In this document: positions 45,315-55,685 of the stretch, piece by piece
Position numbering within the stretch: position 1 is the first letter of the stretch
How the letters are laid out: every line of letters starts with the position of its first letter
Source: Trema orientale
Lineage: Eukaryota; Streptophyta; Magnoliopsida; Rosales; Cannabaceae
Assembly: GCA_002914845.1 (NCBI GenBank)
Contig: JXTC01000006.1
Coordinates: forward strand, 513,457 to 577,456
Reading direction: 5' to 3'
DNA: 64,000 bases
Notes under the pieces: generated by a model
Told to the model about the DNA's origin: nothing
Databases searched by the model: none
Seen by the model: only the letters and a program-made list of their open reading frames with translations
Program-made: the position numbers and the translations under genes

Positions 45315-46190
45315 TCATAATAATGATACTGGTTGCTTGATATGTCTATTATGCAATATAAACATGTTTATTATTGGCTTATTATGCATGTGAGAGTCTT
45401 GGGCATTACACCAAGTGTGGGCTTTCTCAGCTAATTCGTTAAGGTACTCTATGGCTTCATCGGGGTCCTTATGTAGGAACTCACCATTGCACATCATCTC
45501 TATAAATTAGCGCTCCCTATAGGTAAGTCCCTCATAGAAATAGCTAACTAAGTGCCAACTTTCGTACCCATGGTGTGGGCACATGTTCAACAATTCCTTG
45601 AACCTTTCCCAAGACTGGTATAGAGTTTCACTATCCTTTTGGGCAAATGTTGAGATCTGTCTCTTAAGATTATTGGTCTTATGGTGTGAATTATTGAAGA
45701 AATTTTGTGTCATTTCCGCCCACGTACCTATAGATCTTGGTCTCAGAGTATATAGCCAACTCTTCGCTTTATCTTTTAGGGAGAAAGGGAAAATTTTCAA
45801 CCTAGCAGCATCTATGGCATTAGTTTGGCTATGGAAAGTGGCCACTACCTCTTCAAATTTCCTAATGTGCACATATGGATTTTCGCTTTCTAAGCCATGA
45901 AAAATGGGTAGAAGTTGAATCATACCGGGCTTAAAATCCAATTATGGTGTATTAGGAGAAAACATGATGCATGATGGTGTGGCAGTGCGGGTAGGGTGCA
46001 AGTAATCTTTTAAGAACCTAATAGGGTTATCCTTGTGTTGACTCATATTGCTAGGAGTAGGGAGTACAACAGACAATGTTATACTAGACCAAGAATTAGA
46101 TGAAGCTTCACTAATGGTTCTAGGGCTAAATGGTTGCTCAAATTCGAGTCTTCTACCAAGTCTCCCAAGCTCATTTCTCTCCCAACTCAT
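45315..46190 (-). pseudogene. gag: gypsy gag with two in-frame stops
   Basis: One frame from 46190 to 45315 is interrupted by TAA at 45942-45944 and TAA at 45507-45509. After the first stop it reads DFKPGMIQLLPIFHGLESEN, then PYVHIRKFEEVVATF, RLKIFPFSLKDKAKSWLYTL and a W-E-R-F-K-E-L-L stretch: the Retrotrans_gag core of Athila/Tat elements. After the second stop it continues with MMCNGEFLHKDPDEAIEYLN and LAEKAHTW. The zinc-knuckle end is lost where the nested block begins. No frameshift is seen, so point mutations alone silenced this part. Confidence 0.9.
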
Positions 46191-46794
46191 AAAACCAAAA
46201 CAAATTTTTCTTTTTCTTTTGAAATAAAAATCTAAGTCTAAAAGGTCAACACTAATCTAAAATTACCAAATTATGCAAAATAATTATAAAAATAAGCAAT
46301 CTAAACTGGTCACTAATCATAACCTAATCAAATTCCTAGAAATTAACACAAACTAAGAAATAAAATTAAATCTATAAAAAAAAGAACAAAAAAGAATACA
46401 GATAAATAAACGAACTTGATAGAAACTTAAAACTAATAATAAAATAAAATAAAAAATTAACCAAAAATTACTAAAGCAACATAAAGAAAAAGACAAGATA
46501 TTATGTATAATTATAAAAAGAAAACTAGTGGAAGTACATGAAGATCAACGTAAAAGTTTATTGTTTTTTTATTTTATTTATAATTTTTATTTTTTTAATC
46601 AATATGTAAACATTAGAAAAACATATATAATGCTAACAAACAGAAACTAACGTACAAATATAATATGATAATTTTTTTTTTTTGAGAACTAAAATAACGA
46701 ATTATAAACACACTAAAAAAATAATAATAATGAAAAGAAATTTTACTTACCTCTTTTCCGAAATTTAGAAATCTTTGATCCTTGATTTAGCGCG
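46191..46794 (-). mobile_element. gypsy 5' leader
   Basis: A-rich (plus strand) non-coding sequence between the primer site and gag, with poly-A tracts and no open frame. Confidence 0.6.
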
Positions 46795-46812
46795 TCCCTG
46801 GCAACGGCGCCA
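46795..46812 (-). other. Primer-binding site, tRNA-Asp
   Basis: The minus strand reads tggcgccgttgccaggga, complementary to the 3' end of plant tRNA-Asp with at most one difference, five bases from the 5' LTR. Confidence 0.92.
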
Positions 46813-46817
46813 AAATT

Positions 46818-48192
46818 TGATTTATGCTCAAATTGTACTTCGGTAGTTTTAGCAAATTTGAGGTGTCGATTCCACAAGGAGGCGAAAAACAAGCAATTAA
46901 GTGACCAAAATTGTAAAGAAAAGATTTTATAAAAATAAACACAAAAGAAATGAAATTGTAATAAAATTTTGAATTATTTTAGGACAATGATAATATCATA
47001 AAATTGTAGAGAAAATAATAATAAGAAAACGACAAGATATGCAAGGATCACAATATTGCTTCACTAGTTAAATCCTGCTTCGATTTATACTATAACTCAA
47101 TTACATAATTCACATCTCAATCATGCAACTGGAAAATAATATAATAAATCTCTTATTGACTGGACATGAATTTATTTTGTAACACTTAATCACTTAAGTA
47201 TACAAATTCTATCTTAAAGGTTACCTAAAATCGACGATATATCTAGGAGACAATAACGCAGTTAAAGTTGAACCCTTAGTCTATAATTTTATCAGAAACA
47301 ATTATATTTAACATTGATCACCACATAAGAAAAACTTGACTGAACTTATATGAGAATATAAATAAAATCACTGAGATATTGTAAATCAAAAGATAAGAGT
47401 TTTTACAAAATAAAATTGTAAACTTTAAAATCACACTTGCATAAATCTAAAGCAGAAATATAAACTAGTTACACAACATTGCTTTCCCTACAGTCTTGCC
47501 TAGAAAAACTACTCAAAATGGAAATCCATTCTCTCAAGTATCTAAAAAGAAACTTAAGAGAATGGAATAGGGAGAGAGAGGGATAGTCCCGTGGTTGTTT
47601 TTGATGAAGAGAATGAAACTCTATTTATAGAGTTTTAAGGCCTTCGACTTCGACTCCTTCTTCAATATTCAGATTGATTTAAAGAATCAATATTCATTGA
47701 CCCATGCCGTTGCACCGACCAACCTTTTCTCTTTTCTTTTCTTTTATTGTTCCACCCATAAGCCATTCATGTTGCCATGCACTTAAGCAATTTCTTTTCT
47801 TTCTTTATTATTCAACCATCCGCCCATTCATTCTAATGTTGCCAGCAAACATTCCTTTTTGGTTTATTATTTCTCCACACATGGACACACACTTGCACGT
47901 TCCTTCTTTGTTTTTAATATACCTCACGTGCACACATTTCATGATTGATTTCCTTATTAATGCTTCAGCTGCAATACGAAGGAGAACACTGATGTGTTTC
48001 AAATGGGCCTTGTTTCCTGGGTTACAAAAAAAACCACATGTAAATTAATTTTATAAAAATATCACTTTAGAAATAAGAATTACAAAAATAATGCATTGTG
48101 TCATATCTTTATAAAACACCAATTTACGCATAATATTTCCACAAATATATAGCTGTAATCATTCTAAAAATGTCATTTTTGTGCCTTAATCA
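46818..48192 (-). mobile_element. 5' LTR of the gypsy element
   Basis: 1375 bp; on the minus strand it runs from tgattaaggcac (48192) to gcataaatca (46818). Minus-strand TATA box (complement of ctatttatag) at about 47620. The purine-rich gagagagaggg stretch downstream of it matches the partner LTR. Confidence 0.9.
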
Positions 48193-49068
48193 ACAATAAT
48201 TACCCGTTCGCATACTTTAAAGCAGTCATGGTTCACATATGTGTGTGTTAAAGAATCAGATATCATGTCACAGCAAAAATTGACAAAGAAATATTTATTC
48301 TATAAAAGATATCCCGAATAACAAATATCTGATAGTGATCAACTGAAAAAAAAAATAAACAAAGAAATAAAGTCACAATCTACGCAGTCCCAAACTCCTA
48401 ACATGGGTCTGGTAAGCCTTTCGAGCAATAGGCTTAGTCAATGGATCAGCAACCATGCGGCTCGTAGAAATGTGCTTCAAGACCACTTCCTTCTGCGCAA
48501 CCATATCACGAATGGAATGGTATTAAATGTCAATGTGTATGGTTTTTCCATAGTATTTTGGATCCTCTGTATAAGCCAATGTAGCCATGCTGTCACAATG
48601 TATAATAACAGGCTCTAAAGCGCGTGTGCCAACTCCAAGTTGTGCAAAGAACCTCTTTAACCAAACCCCTTCTTGTACAGCGGCTGAGCAAGCAACATAC
48701 TCCGATTCCATGGTGGATAATGCTATACAGGACTACTTCTTGCTACTCCAAGATATGGCGCCATTGTTGAGTAAGAAAGTATAACCTGAAGTTGATTTGC
48801 GCTGATCTAGGTCACCACCCCAGTCAGCATCACTGTAGCCAATTAAGCGCAAATCTGATGCCTGATAGCAAAATATGTAAGTAGCTGTCCCTTTGAGGTA
48901 TCGAAGTATTCTCTTCACTGCTTTCCAATGGGCAACGCTAGGATTCGACTGGAACTGCCTGACTAGCCCAACGACATAGCAAATGTCAGGCCGAGTACAC
49001 ATCATAGCGTACATCAAACTTCCAATAGCACTGGCATAGGGAACTCCGGCCATATAATCTTTTTCCTC
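48193..49068 (-). pseudogene. copia copy 1, RNase H and end of 3' region
   Basis: 48193-48400 completes the 3' non-coding region split by the gypsy insertion. 49053-48733 encodes AGVPYASAIGSLMYAMMCTR, then HWKAVKRILRYLKGT, YSDADWGGDLDQRKSTSGY and GAISWSSKK. After a stop (about 48730) it continues with MESEYVACSAAVQEGVWLK, IIHCDSMATLAYTED and YYGKTIHIDI. This is the copia RNase H region (D-A-D-W, E-x-E-Y). The element belongs to a different copia family from the one at 20-30 kb. Confidence 0.88.
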
Positions 49069-49860
49069 TTAGGTCTTTGGACATATATCAAGGCTTAAGG
49101 CATCATTCTTAATGATTGGAGTGTCAATAGGTTTATAGTTTTGCATCTGAAACCATTCAAGTATTTTCCTAATATTAGTCTCTTGAGACAAACCAAGGAA
49201 TTTCCTCGAGCGGTCCCTAAGGACCTTAACTCCGAGCACATAACTTGCTTCACCCATATCCTTCATCTCAAAGTTTGAGGATAACCATGCATTGGTGGCG
49301 AATATCATCTCCTTGTTATTTCTAACTAAAAGAATGTCGTCTACTTACAATGAAAGAATAAGAAAACTTTCTTTGGATCGTTTGACACACACACAGTGGT
49401 CTTCCTCAACTATCGTGAATCCATTAGAAATAATAGCTCGATGAAATCTAAAATACCACTATCTAGATGATTGCTTTAAGCCATAAACGGAAAGACGGAG
49501 CTTGCAAACTCTGCGCTATTGTTCTTTTGTCTCAAAGCCCTTAGGTTGATCCATGTAGATCTTTTTATCTAGTTCTCCATTAAGAAATACAGTTTTAACG
49601 TCCATTTGGTAAGGTTCCAAGTCTAAATGAGTGACAATAGCTAGAATTAGGCGATTTAAGGCAATTCTCACTACCGGTGAGAAGGTCTCCTCATAGTCAA
49701 AACCCTCCTTCTGAGTATAGCCTTTTGCTATAAGTCGTACCTTGTACCTTTCTATGGATCCATCTAACTGGCGTTTGACTATTAGAACCCATTTGTTCCC
49801 AATAGTCTTTCGCTCAGGTGGAAGATTTACCAAGTCCCAGACTTAGTTTTACTTCATAGA
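49069..49860 (-). pseudogene. copia copy 1 reverse transcriptase
   Basis: 49833-49516 holds the first half: KTIGNKWVLIVKRQLDGSIE, YKVRLIAKGYTQKEGFDYEE and YQMDVKTVFLNGELDKKIYM. After stops at about 49515 and 49460 the sequence contains the active site at about 49340, where the tyrosine codon of Y-V-D-D is a TAA (stop followed by VDDILLVRN). 49308-49069 holds the second half: NFEMKDMGEASYVLGVKVLR and LSQETNIRKILEWF. Inactive. Confidence 0.88.
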
Positions 49861-50520
49861 CTCCATCTCTTCCATCATTCTAGCTTTCCATTTCTCAGAA
49901 GTAGGAGATGAGAGAGCTTCTCAGTAATCCTTAGGCTCATCTTCATCCTGCGAAGTGCACATGAATGCTTCCCTCTTAATCTCAAAACGATATCGAGGGA
50001 CACTTCCACGTTGGCTCTTATGCAGTTGTGGATTTTGAGAACATGCATCTAATGGTACATTCCCACTAAGAATAAAGTTGCTCTCGATTTCTGAGGTTGA
50101 ATTTGGAGCCCCCTCATTTGGTTCTTCAATCTCATATAGCTCCTGGTTTCTATCCACATCTCCTCTTCTTGGAAATTCCTCCTCGAGGAAATCTACATCT
50201 CGCGACTCAATTTCAGTTACAGTTCTATTGGGTTGTTTACTAAGCATTACATATCCCATCCATTCATTAGAGTATTTAATGAATATACACTTGTGTGCCC
50301 TTGGGCCTACCTTTCCATGCCTCTTCGAGGAAATCTACATCTTGCGACTCAATTTTAGTTACAGTTCCATCGGGTTGTTCACCAAGTATTACATATCCCT
50401 TCGATTCATCAGAGTATCTAATGAATATGCACTTGTGTGCCCTTGGGCCTAGCTTCCCATGCCTGTGAGAAGTAGTGTGAACATACCCTGCTGAACCCCA
50501 TGGGCGTAAATGGTCCAATT
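49861..50520 (-). pseudogene. copia copy 1 integrase C-terminus and linker, with internal duplication
   Basis: 50518-50276 reads LRPWGSAGYVHTTSHRHGKL, GPRAHKCIFIRYSDESKGY and VTKIESQDVDFLEE, the integrase C-terminal region. The same piece is repeated in 50259-49921 (GYVMLSKQPNRTVTEIESRD, DVDFLEEEFPRRG) followed by an acidic linker. The repeat arises from a 142-bp tandem duplication that also shifts the frame. Confidence 0.85.
50184..50467. repeat. 142-bp tandem duplication in copia pol
   Basis: Copies 50184-50325 and 50326-50467 both start cgaggaaatctacatct and end in the ttccatgcctNt region. 142 is not a multiple of 3, so the duplication breaks the reading frame. Confidence 0.9.
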
Positions 50521-50830
50521 CGGGCTTTCGCCCGGTCCATCGCTCATAGGGGGTTGATGGGGCTAATTTTGAAGAACTCGGTTAAGAATGTAGGCAGTGT
50601 CAATAAAGCATCTACCAGAAAGATATTGGGAGGTTGGCCTACGCCATCATTGACCTAACCATTTCTAACAACGTACGATTCCTTCTCTCTACTACACCAT
50701 TTTGCTGCAGAGTACCAAGAATTGTTAGCTGTCGAAAGATGACTTTTTCATCACATAATTCCTTGAATTGCTAAAATAGATACTCGTGGCCACGGTCTAT
50801 CCTGAGAGTCTTTACCTAGATATAGGGATG
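50521..50830 (-). pseudogene. copia copy 1 integrase core, C-terminal half
   Basis: On the minus strand: DRGHEYLF, stop, QFKELCDEK, then LQQNGVVERRNRTLLEMVRS (with the catalytic Glu), ANLPISFW and STPYERWTGRKPELDHL, with several stops. The zinc domain, first catalytic Asp, protease and gag are absent: the copy is cut at about 50830 by the start of copy 2. A short repeated phrase, ctctttacctagatatag and ctctttacctagacatag, marks the junction. Confidence 0.82.
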
Positions 50831-50875
50831 TTAATGGCTCCCAAACTCTTTACCTAGACATAGAGATGTTCATAT

Positions 50876-50926
50876 CTATGGGCGCCCAATAAGACTTTAG
50901 GCCAAAAGGTCCAACATCTCCCACTC
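50876..50926 (-). mobile_element. Truncated copia LTR of copy 2
   Basis: About 50 bp matching the start of the LTR at 37852-38316 (minus strand tgttggaccttttggcc), followed by the polypurine tract agtgggaga at 50927-50935 (minus strand). The remaining 400 bp or so of LTR are missing, so copies 1 and 2 are joined through a deleted LTR. Confidence 0.8.
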
Positions 50927-52374
50927 ACACATAGTGTGCATGATATCTCTCATCATCGTCCTACCAATAATTCTATTCATATTTGGCTAATGAGCAGTGC
51001 GACCGTCGAGCCACCTGTAAAAGAAAGTTCGGGAGTACTATACAAAATCTTATGACGACTAGCATAGAACATTCCGAAGTGTCTCGTTATGCCCCAGACT
51101 TATTCAACCACATCAGATCTAGCACCTCCAATTACTCATATCTATATTTAGGAGCTATACATAGATCCCTCTCGTTCTTATGTTCACAATTATAATACTA
51201 TACCCAATAGCGATATAATTTGTCAACAGTAAACATAAAACTTGGATGTATTACTAAATAATCTTCCTTTCATCCTCAAATCAATTAGCTTTGGTCTAAT
51301 TGCTTTCCCAACAATGTCCCTTTAGGTCAAATTAACCATGACTATAGGAGACATGTCAAAGTAGCATACATCAAACCTCCACTTTATGAAACAGTAAAAA
51401 GTATAATAGAGTACAATAAAGTATGAGATCAAAATAAGTATAATGATTTATAAGGACTCACACAATGAAGAAGCAGGGATTCATTATTTCACTTCCTTAT
51501 TTTGGTCGCTTAAGCACATGTAGTATAAAACACATGCTACGGTGGGATATTCCTTTAAAAAAAGTGTATGCCTCCTTCCTAAAACACTGTACCGATCTTA
51601 GTCCAGTCACCTTCAAGCGTCTGAATTGAATGCTCTATATGCTCACTTAATCTAGTGCTATATTGAGTTTCGCATCTGGCCATCTAATGGGTCCCATATA
51701 GATAATAGGAACAACAGTTTATCCATAGTCGATCTTCTAAGATCTCATCTTGGCTCTTTCCAAGGTGACACTTAGTTCACAATCTTTGCGCTATAAGCGA
51801 AGTATCTCATCTTTGCTCCCCTACTAGTGCCAAAGGAGATTTCTCGTGTAAGAGAGACAATCATTATCCCTTGGCATACTTTAAACCAGTCATGTGTGTA
51901 CTAAAATTCAGATATTATATCACGACAAAAAATGGGCAAAGAAATATTCATTTCATAAGAGATATCCTAAATAATAAATATCTGACAGTGGTCAACTAAA
52001 AAAAACTATTCAAAGAAATAAAGTCACAGTCTACGTAGTCCCAAACTCCTTACATATGTCTGGTAAGCCTCTCAAGTAATAGGCTTAGGCAATAGATCAG
52101 CAACCATGCGACTCATAGAAATGTGCTTCAGGACCACCTCCTTCTACGCAACCATATCACAAATGAAATGGTAGTGACTGTCAATGTGTTTAGTTTTTCC
52201 ATAGTATTTTGGGTCCTTTGCATAAGCTAATACAGCCATGCTGTCACAATGTATAGTAACAGGCCCTAAAACACATGTGCCAACTCCAAGTTGTGCAAGG
52301 AAGCTCTTTAACCAAACACCTTCTTGTATAGCGGCTGAACAAGTAACATACTCCGATTCTATGGTGGATAATGC
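50927..52374 (-). mobile_element. copia copy 2, 3' non-coding region and RNase H tail
   Basis: Homologous throughout to 38317-39266 plus 48193-48720, including the intact site gagagacaatcattatccc at 51854-51872 that corresponds to the gypsy insertion point in copy 1. 52090-52374 covers the end of RNase H with several lesions. Confidence 0.85.
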
Positions 52375-52860
52375 TTAACAGGACTGCTTCTTACTACTCC
52401 AAGATATGGCGCCACTGCTGAGCAAGAAGGCATTACCTGAAGTTGATTTGCGCTCATCTAGATCACCACCCCAATCAGCGTCACTGTAGCCGATTAAGCG
52501 CAAATCGGATGCCTGATAGCAAAGTATGTAATCAGGTATCCCTTTGAGGTATCGAAGTATTCTCTTTACTGCTTTCCATGAGCAAGGCGGGGATTCGACT
52601 GGAACTAGCTGACTAACCCAATGACATAGCAAATGTCAAGCCGAGTACACATCATAGTGTATATCAAACTTCCAATAGCACTGGCATTGGGAACTCGGGC
52701 CATGTAATCTTTTTCCTCTTGAGCCTTTGGACATATATCAAGGTTTAAGGCATCATTCTTTGCGATAGGAGTGTCAATAGATTTACAGTTTTACATCCGA
52801 AACCGTTCGAGTATTTTCCTAATATAAGTCTCTTGAGGCAAACTAAAGAATTTCCTCGAG
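52375..52860 (-). pseudogene. copia copy 2 RNase H and RT end
   Basis: 52632-52375 reads SWKAVKRILRYLKGIPDYIL, YSDADWGGDLDERKSTSGNA and GAISWSSKKQSC. Above it, on the minus strand, lie shifted remnants of the RT C-terminus up to about 52860, where homology to copy 1 stops at the word tcgag. The rest of RT, integrase, protease and gag are missing. Confidence 0.85.
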
Positions 52861-52867
52861 TCATTTT

Positions 52868-53340
52868 TAAGAACACCATAGTTTTGTAAAATCTAGAAAT
52901 GCAGCAAAATTGGTTGTTTAAAATTTTTTTCTTTACAAAACGTTTCGGATCGTGATCTAACATAAATTAACTCTTGATCTAGACAAGAACAATACCCGAA
53001 TTCGCTCTATAATCTTCTTGTCTTCCCTTCTATTCTCGAAAGCCGTTTGATTGATCCGGTGGGTGGTCATTTTCTTGATTCCTAATAAAGAGATCCACAG
53101 ACGAAACTTCTCGAACTGATTTCTCTGGAATGGCCGAAATACCAATGATGGTGAATCCTCTTAGTGTGGCCGATTTTTCTCTCCTTTTTCTCTCTCTATT
53201 TTTCATGTGACACTCTCTTCTTAAGGGGTGTTTCACGTGTAACTCATAGATTAATTGTTGATCTAGCATATTTTACTCCGATCTAATCTCTTGTTGATTA
53301 ATGTAAATGATTCCCGGAAAATTTTGATTATTTTTGGTCT
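52868..53340 (-). mobile_element. copia-like LTR block, diverged homologue of 37255-37838
   Basis: Contains ttttgtaaaatctag, gatctaacataaatta and ttgattgatccggtgg, each with a counterpart at 37290-37500. It lies at the other end of the copia array. Borders are approximate. Confidence 0.4.
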
Positions 53341-53527
53341 TGTTCATGTTATGAGTATGCTCTAGTTTGTATAATGGTCAATAGATTCAATAAGTTTGAA
53401 TGATTATTGAATTAGATGTTATTATGAGGCGATGATCATGTTTGTTTTTTGATTTTCATTTCCGGCATGTTCTTGACAAAACTATGCATAGAAATGATTT
53501 GATCTTTAATTATTTTTTGCCTCCCCA

Positions 53528-53945
53528 CACAGGCCGCGTGGGTTCTTCCTGCACATACGATGCGAGCACGGTGTCCAGGCCGCGCGGGTTCTCCCCGCGC
53601 ATGGCCTGCGGGCAGCCAGTCTGCGAATGCCGCGCGGGATCACCCCGCGCATGGCGCGCGGGCACGACCCCGCTGGCCGCGTGGATATGATCTGCGCATG
53701 GGTAGTGGGCGGTCTCCTGCGCCTCGGTCGCGTGGGTGGCCACCCGTGCCTTCACCGCTCGGGGTGCCGCCTCGTACATTTGACGTGCGAGAATTACGCG
53801 AGCCCGTTGTCGCTCGGGAGTTGTCCCGAGCGAGGCCACGTAGTGTTGTGCGAGCCCGTTAGCACCTGGTAGTTGTCTCGAGCGTGGCCGCATACCGGCT
53901 TCCCGTTCCGTCCGTCGGCTTGTACCGACACGTTTCGTATTTCTG
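53528..53945. other. GC-rich island at the start of a copia leader
   Basis: About 400 bp dominated by cgcgcggg, ccgcgcatgg and gcgcgggcacg motifs, in sharp contrast to the AT-rich surroundings. Short open frames on both strands (53442-53968) are composition artefacts with no domain. A partly matching stretch is at 55686-55930 (gcgcgggtggcctcccgtg; gagttgtcccNagcgaggcc). CpG is frequent, so the stretch has escaped the usual methylation decay or is young. Confidence 0.7.
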
Positions 53946-55505
53946 ACCGTAATTTTAATTATTTTCATTTTAAAATTAATTTAATTTGTCCATAGTTTTA
54001 TGAAAACTGATAGATCAAATTTTAAATTCAAATTTTCAAATCCTTATTAAATTTGAATTTTTGAAATTTGAATTGATAGGATATTTAAATTGAATTATGG
54101 ATATGATTGATATCTATAATATCTTAATTATTATTTGAATAATTAGAGATATTTTAAAATAGAAATTTTTTAAAAAAAAATTAGATATTATAAGATAATA
54201 TCTTTTTTAGTTTTAAATTTGAATTTTGAATAGATATTTTGAAAAACTGATTATATGATAGTTGGTAATCTATTTTTTAATTTTAAATTTGTTTAAATTC
54301 AAATTAGAGATATTGTAGGAGATTTTATTTTATAATCTTCTATCTTTTAAATTTCGAATTTTGTGAAGATTTGAAATTTAAATTTAAATCAGAATATCTT
54401 TTCAAATCTTCAAATTTGAATTTATGGTTGGTGGATATTTAATGAGATTAAATATTGATTTGAATTTTGAATTCAAATCTGACAGGATAAGATAATATGA
54501 GATATTTAAGGAAGTTAAATTTAAATTAAGATTTCAAAAGTTGAAATTTAAATTTGAGATATTTAAGGAGATTTAATTTGTTAAATCTTTTATTTAAACT
54601 GATTAGATTTTGTGAAAATCTTTTCTAATTTAAATGTTAAATATTATCTTTCATATTTAAATATTTAACATTATCATTTCAATTAAAATCATTTAAATGT
54701 TAAATTATTTATAAATTACCGGAAATTAATAAATCATTAACATTTAATTAAATTATCTGCTTACTACTTTTGTATTGTTAGGACAATGTTGCATGCATGC
54801 CTAATAATTAAGTATTATTACATGATCTTTAGTAGCATGTCATATAAAAAATTAGAGCTACTCTCATGCAAATATGAACATACTTACATAACTGATTTTT
54901 GGTTACTAAGCTAGTTAGGTAACTGAGTAAAATCTATAAATCCCTAATTATAAAATATTGAGTGGGAGAAGGTATGTGATACCTATGGTCTCCATTGTTG
55001 GCTCGTTATGTATTAGGATGAGCCTCGCCTCAGAATCTTGCTGAGCTCCCGTAGGTGGGTTTTCGTCCGGGTAATACTGGAAATGAGCTTCTAAGGATAA
55101 GGTACTAGGTAGACTATATGAGGCTGATCGCTCGTAGGAGACGGTCTTATATAGAAAGCTTAGTTACCGAAATAATGGTTAAACACTCAACTCGAAACAT
55201 TAATATCCTCCCGTAGGAGTTCTTTTTAGTCGATTAGAGGACCAAAGAAGAATGGTAGTTAGAAATATGGGATAAGAGTTATCTGTCTATTTACTAATTG
55301 AAATTGTTTCAGTTTGACTTGCTGATTGCATGACTTCCCGTAGGAGGCTTGTTATCAGTGGCAGGTTAAATTACCATGAATATAAGTGATAGTCTTAAGG
55401 ATACTTCACTTGCATATTGTATGCTTAATACTTTATGCTAATTATTCAAAACATGATAAATGATATTTGCTTATACGTGGAATGTTTATTTATTTTTCAG
55501 TAGAT
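53946..55505 (+). mobile_element. copia 5' leader, copy 1
   Basis: AT-rich leader upstream of a gag start. The first 800 bp are tttaaattNgaattt-type repeats. 55040-55350 carries four motifs of the form ctcccgtagg(ag) at 55046, 55131, 55208 and 55335, several within small inverted repeats. The whole block recurs at 55893-57460. Confidence 0.75.
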
Positions 55506-55684
55506 ATGGCACTTAATCCTTTGTCCACTTTACTCACACAAAACAAGCTGAACGGTGAAAACTATGTAGACTGGAAACGTAACCTAGACATAGTGCTTAC
55601 TGCTGATAAACATAAGTGGGTTCTCACCACTCCATGTCCTACTCAGCCAACTGAGGAATCCACCAACGATGAAAGAAACTTATA
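55506..55684 (+). pseudogene. gag: copia gag N-terminus, cut at an N
   Basis: From the ATG at 55506: MALNPLSTLLTQNKLNGENY, VDWKRNLDIVLTADKHKWVL, then TTPCPTQPTEES and NDERN. This is the typical copia gag start (L-N-G-x-N-Y-x-x-W-K-R-N). It is open up to the N at 55685, where the sequence jumps to GC-rich leader sequence. Only about 60 of several hundred residues remain. The element differs from the two other copia families in the window. Confidence 0.85.
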
Positions 55685-55685
55685 N

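Larger units (their letters stand above)
39267..48192 (-). mobile_element. Ty3-gypsy (Athila/Tat-like) element; TSD acaat
   Basis: 8926 bp between LTR outer ends, flanked by a perfect acaat duplication (39262-39266 and 48193-48197). Components on the minus strand: 5' LTR 46818-48192, tRNA-Asp primer site, gag with two in-frame stops, then a nested foreign block (about 41758-45000), a 3' non-coding part, a polypurine tract and the 3' LTR 39267-40642. No protease, RT, RNase H or integrase sequence is visible, so the element is pol-less: deleted or non-autonomous. It inserted into a copia 3' region. Confidence 0.9.

Noticed and set aside
53510..53968. 152-codon minus-strand and 100-codon plus-strand frames
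   Set aside because: Stop codons are rare in GC-rich DNA; no domain and open in several frames at once.
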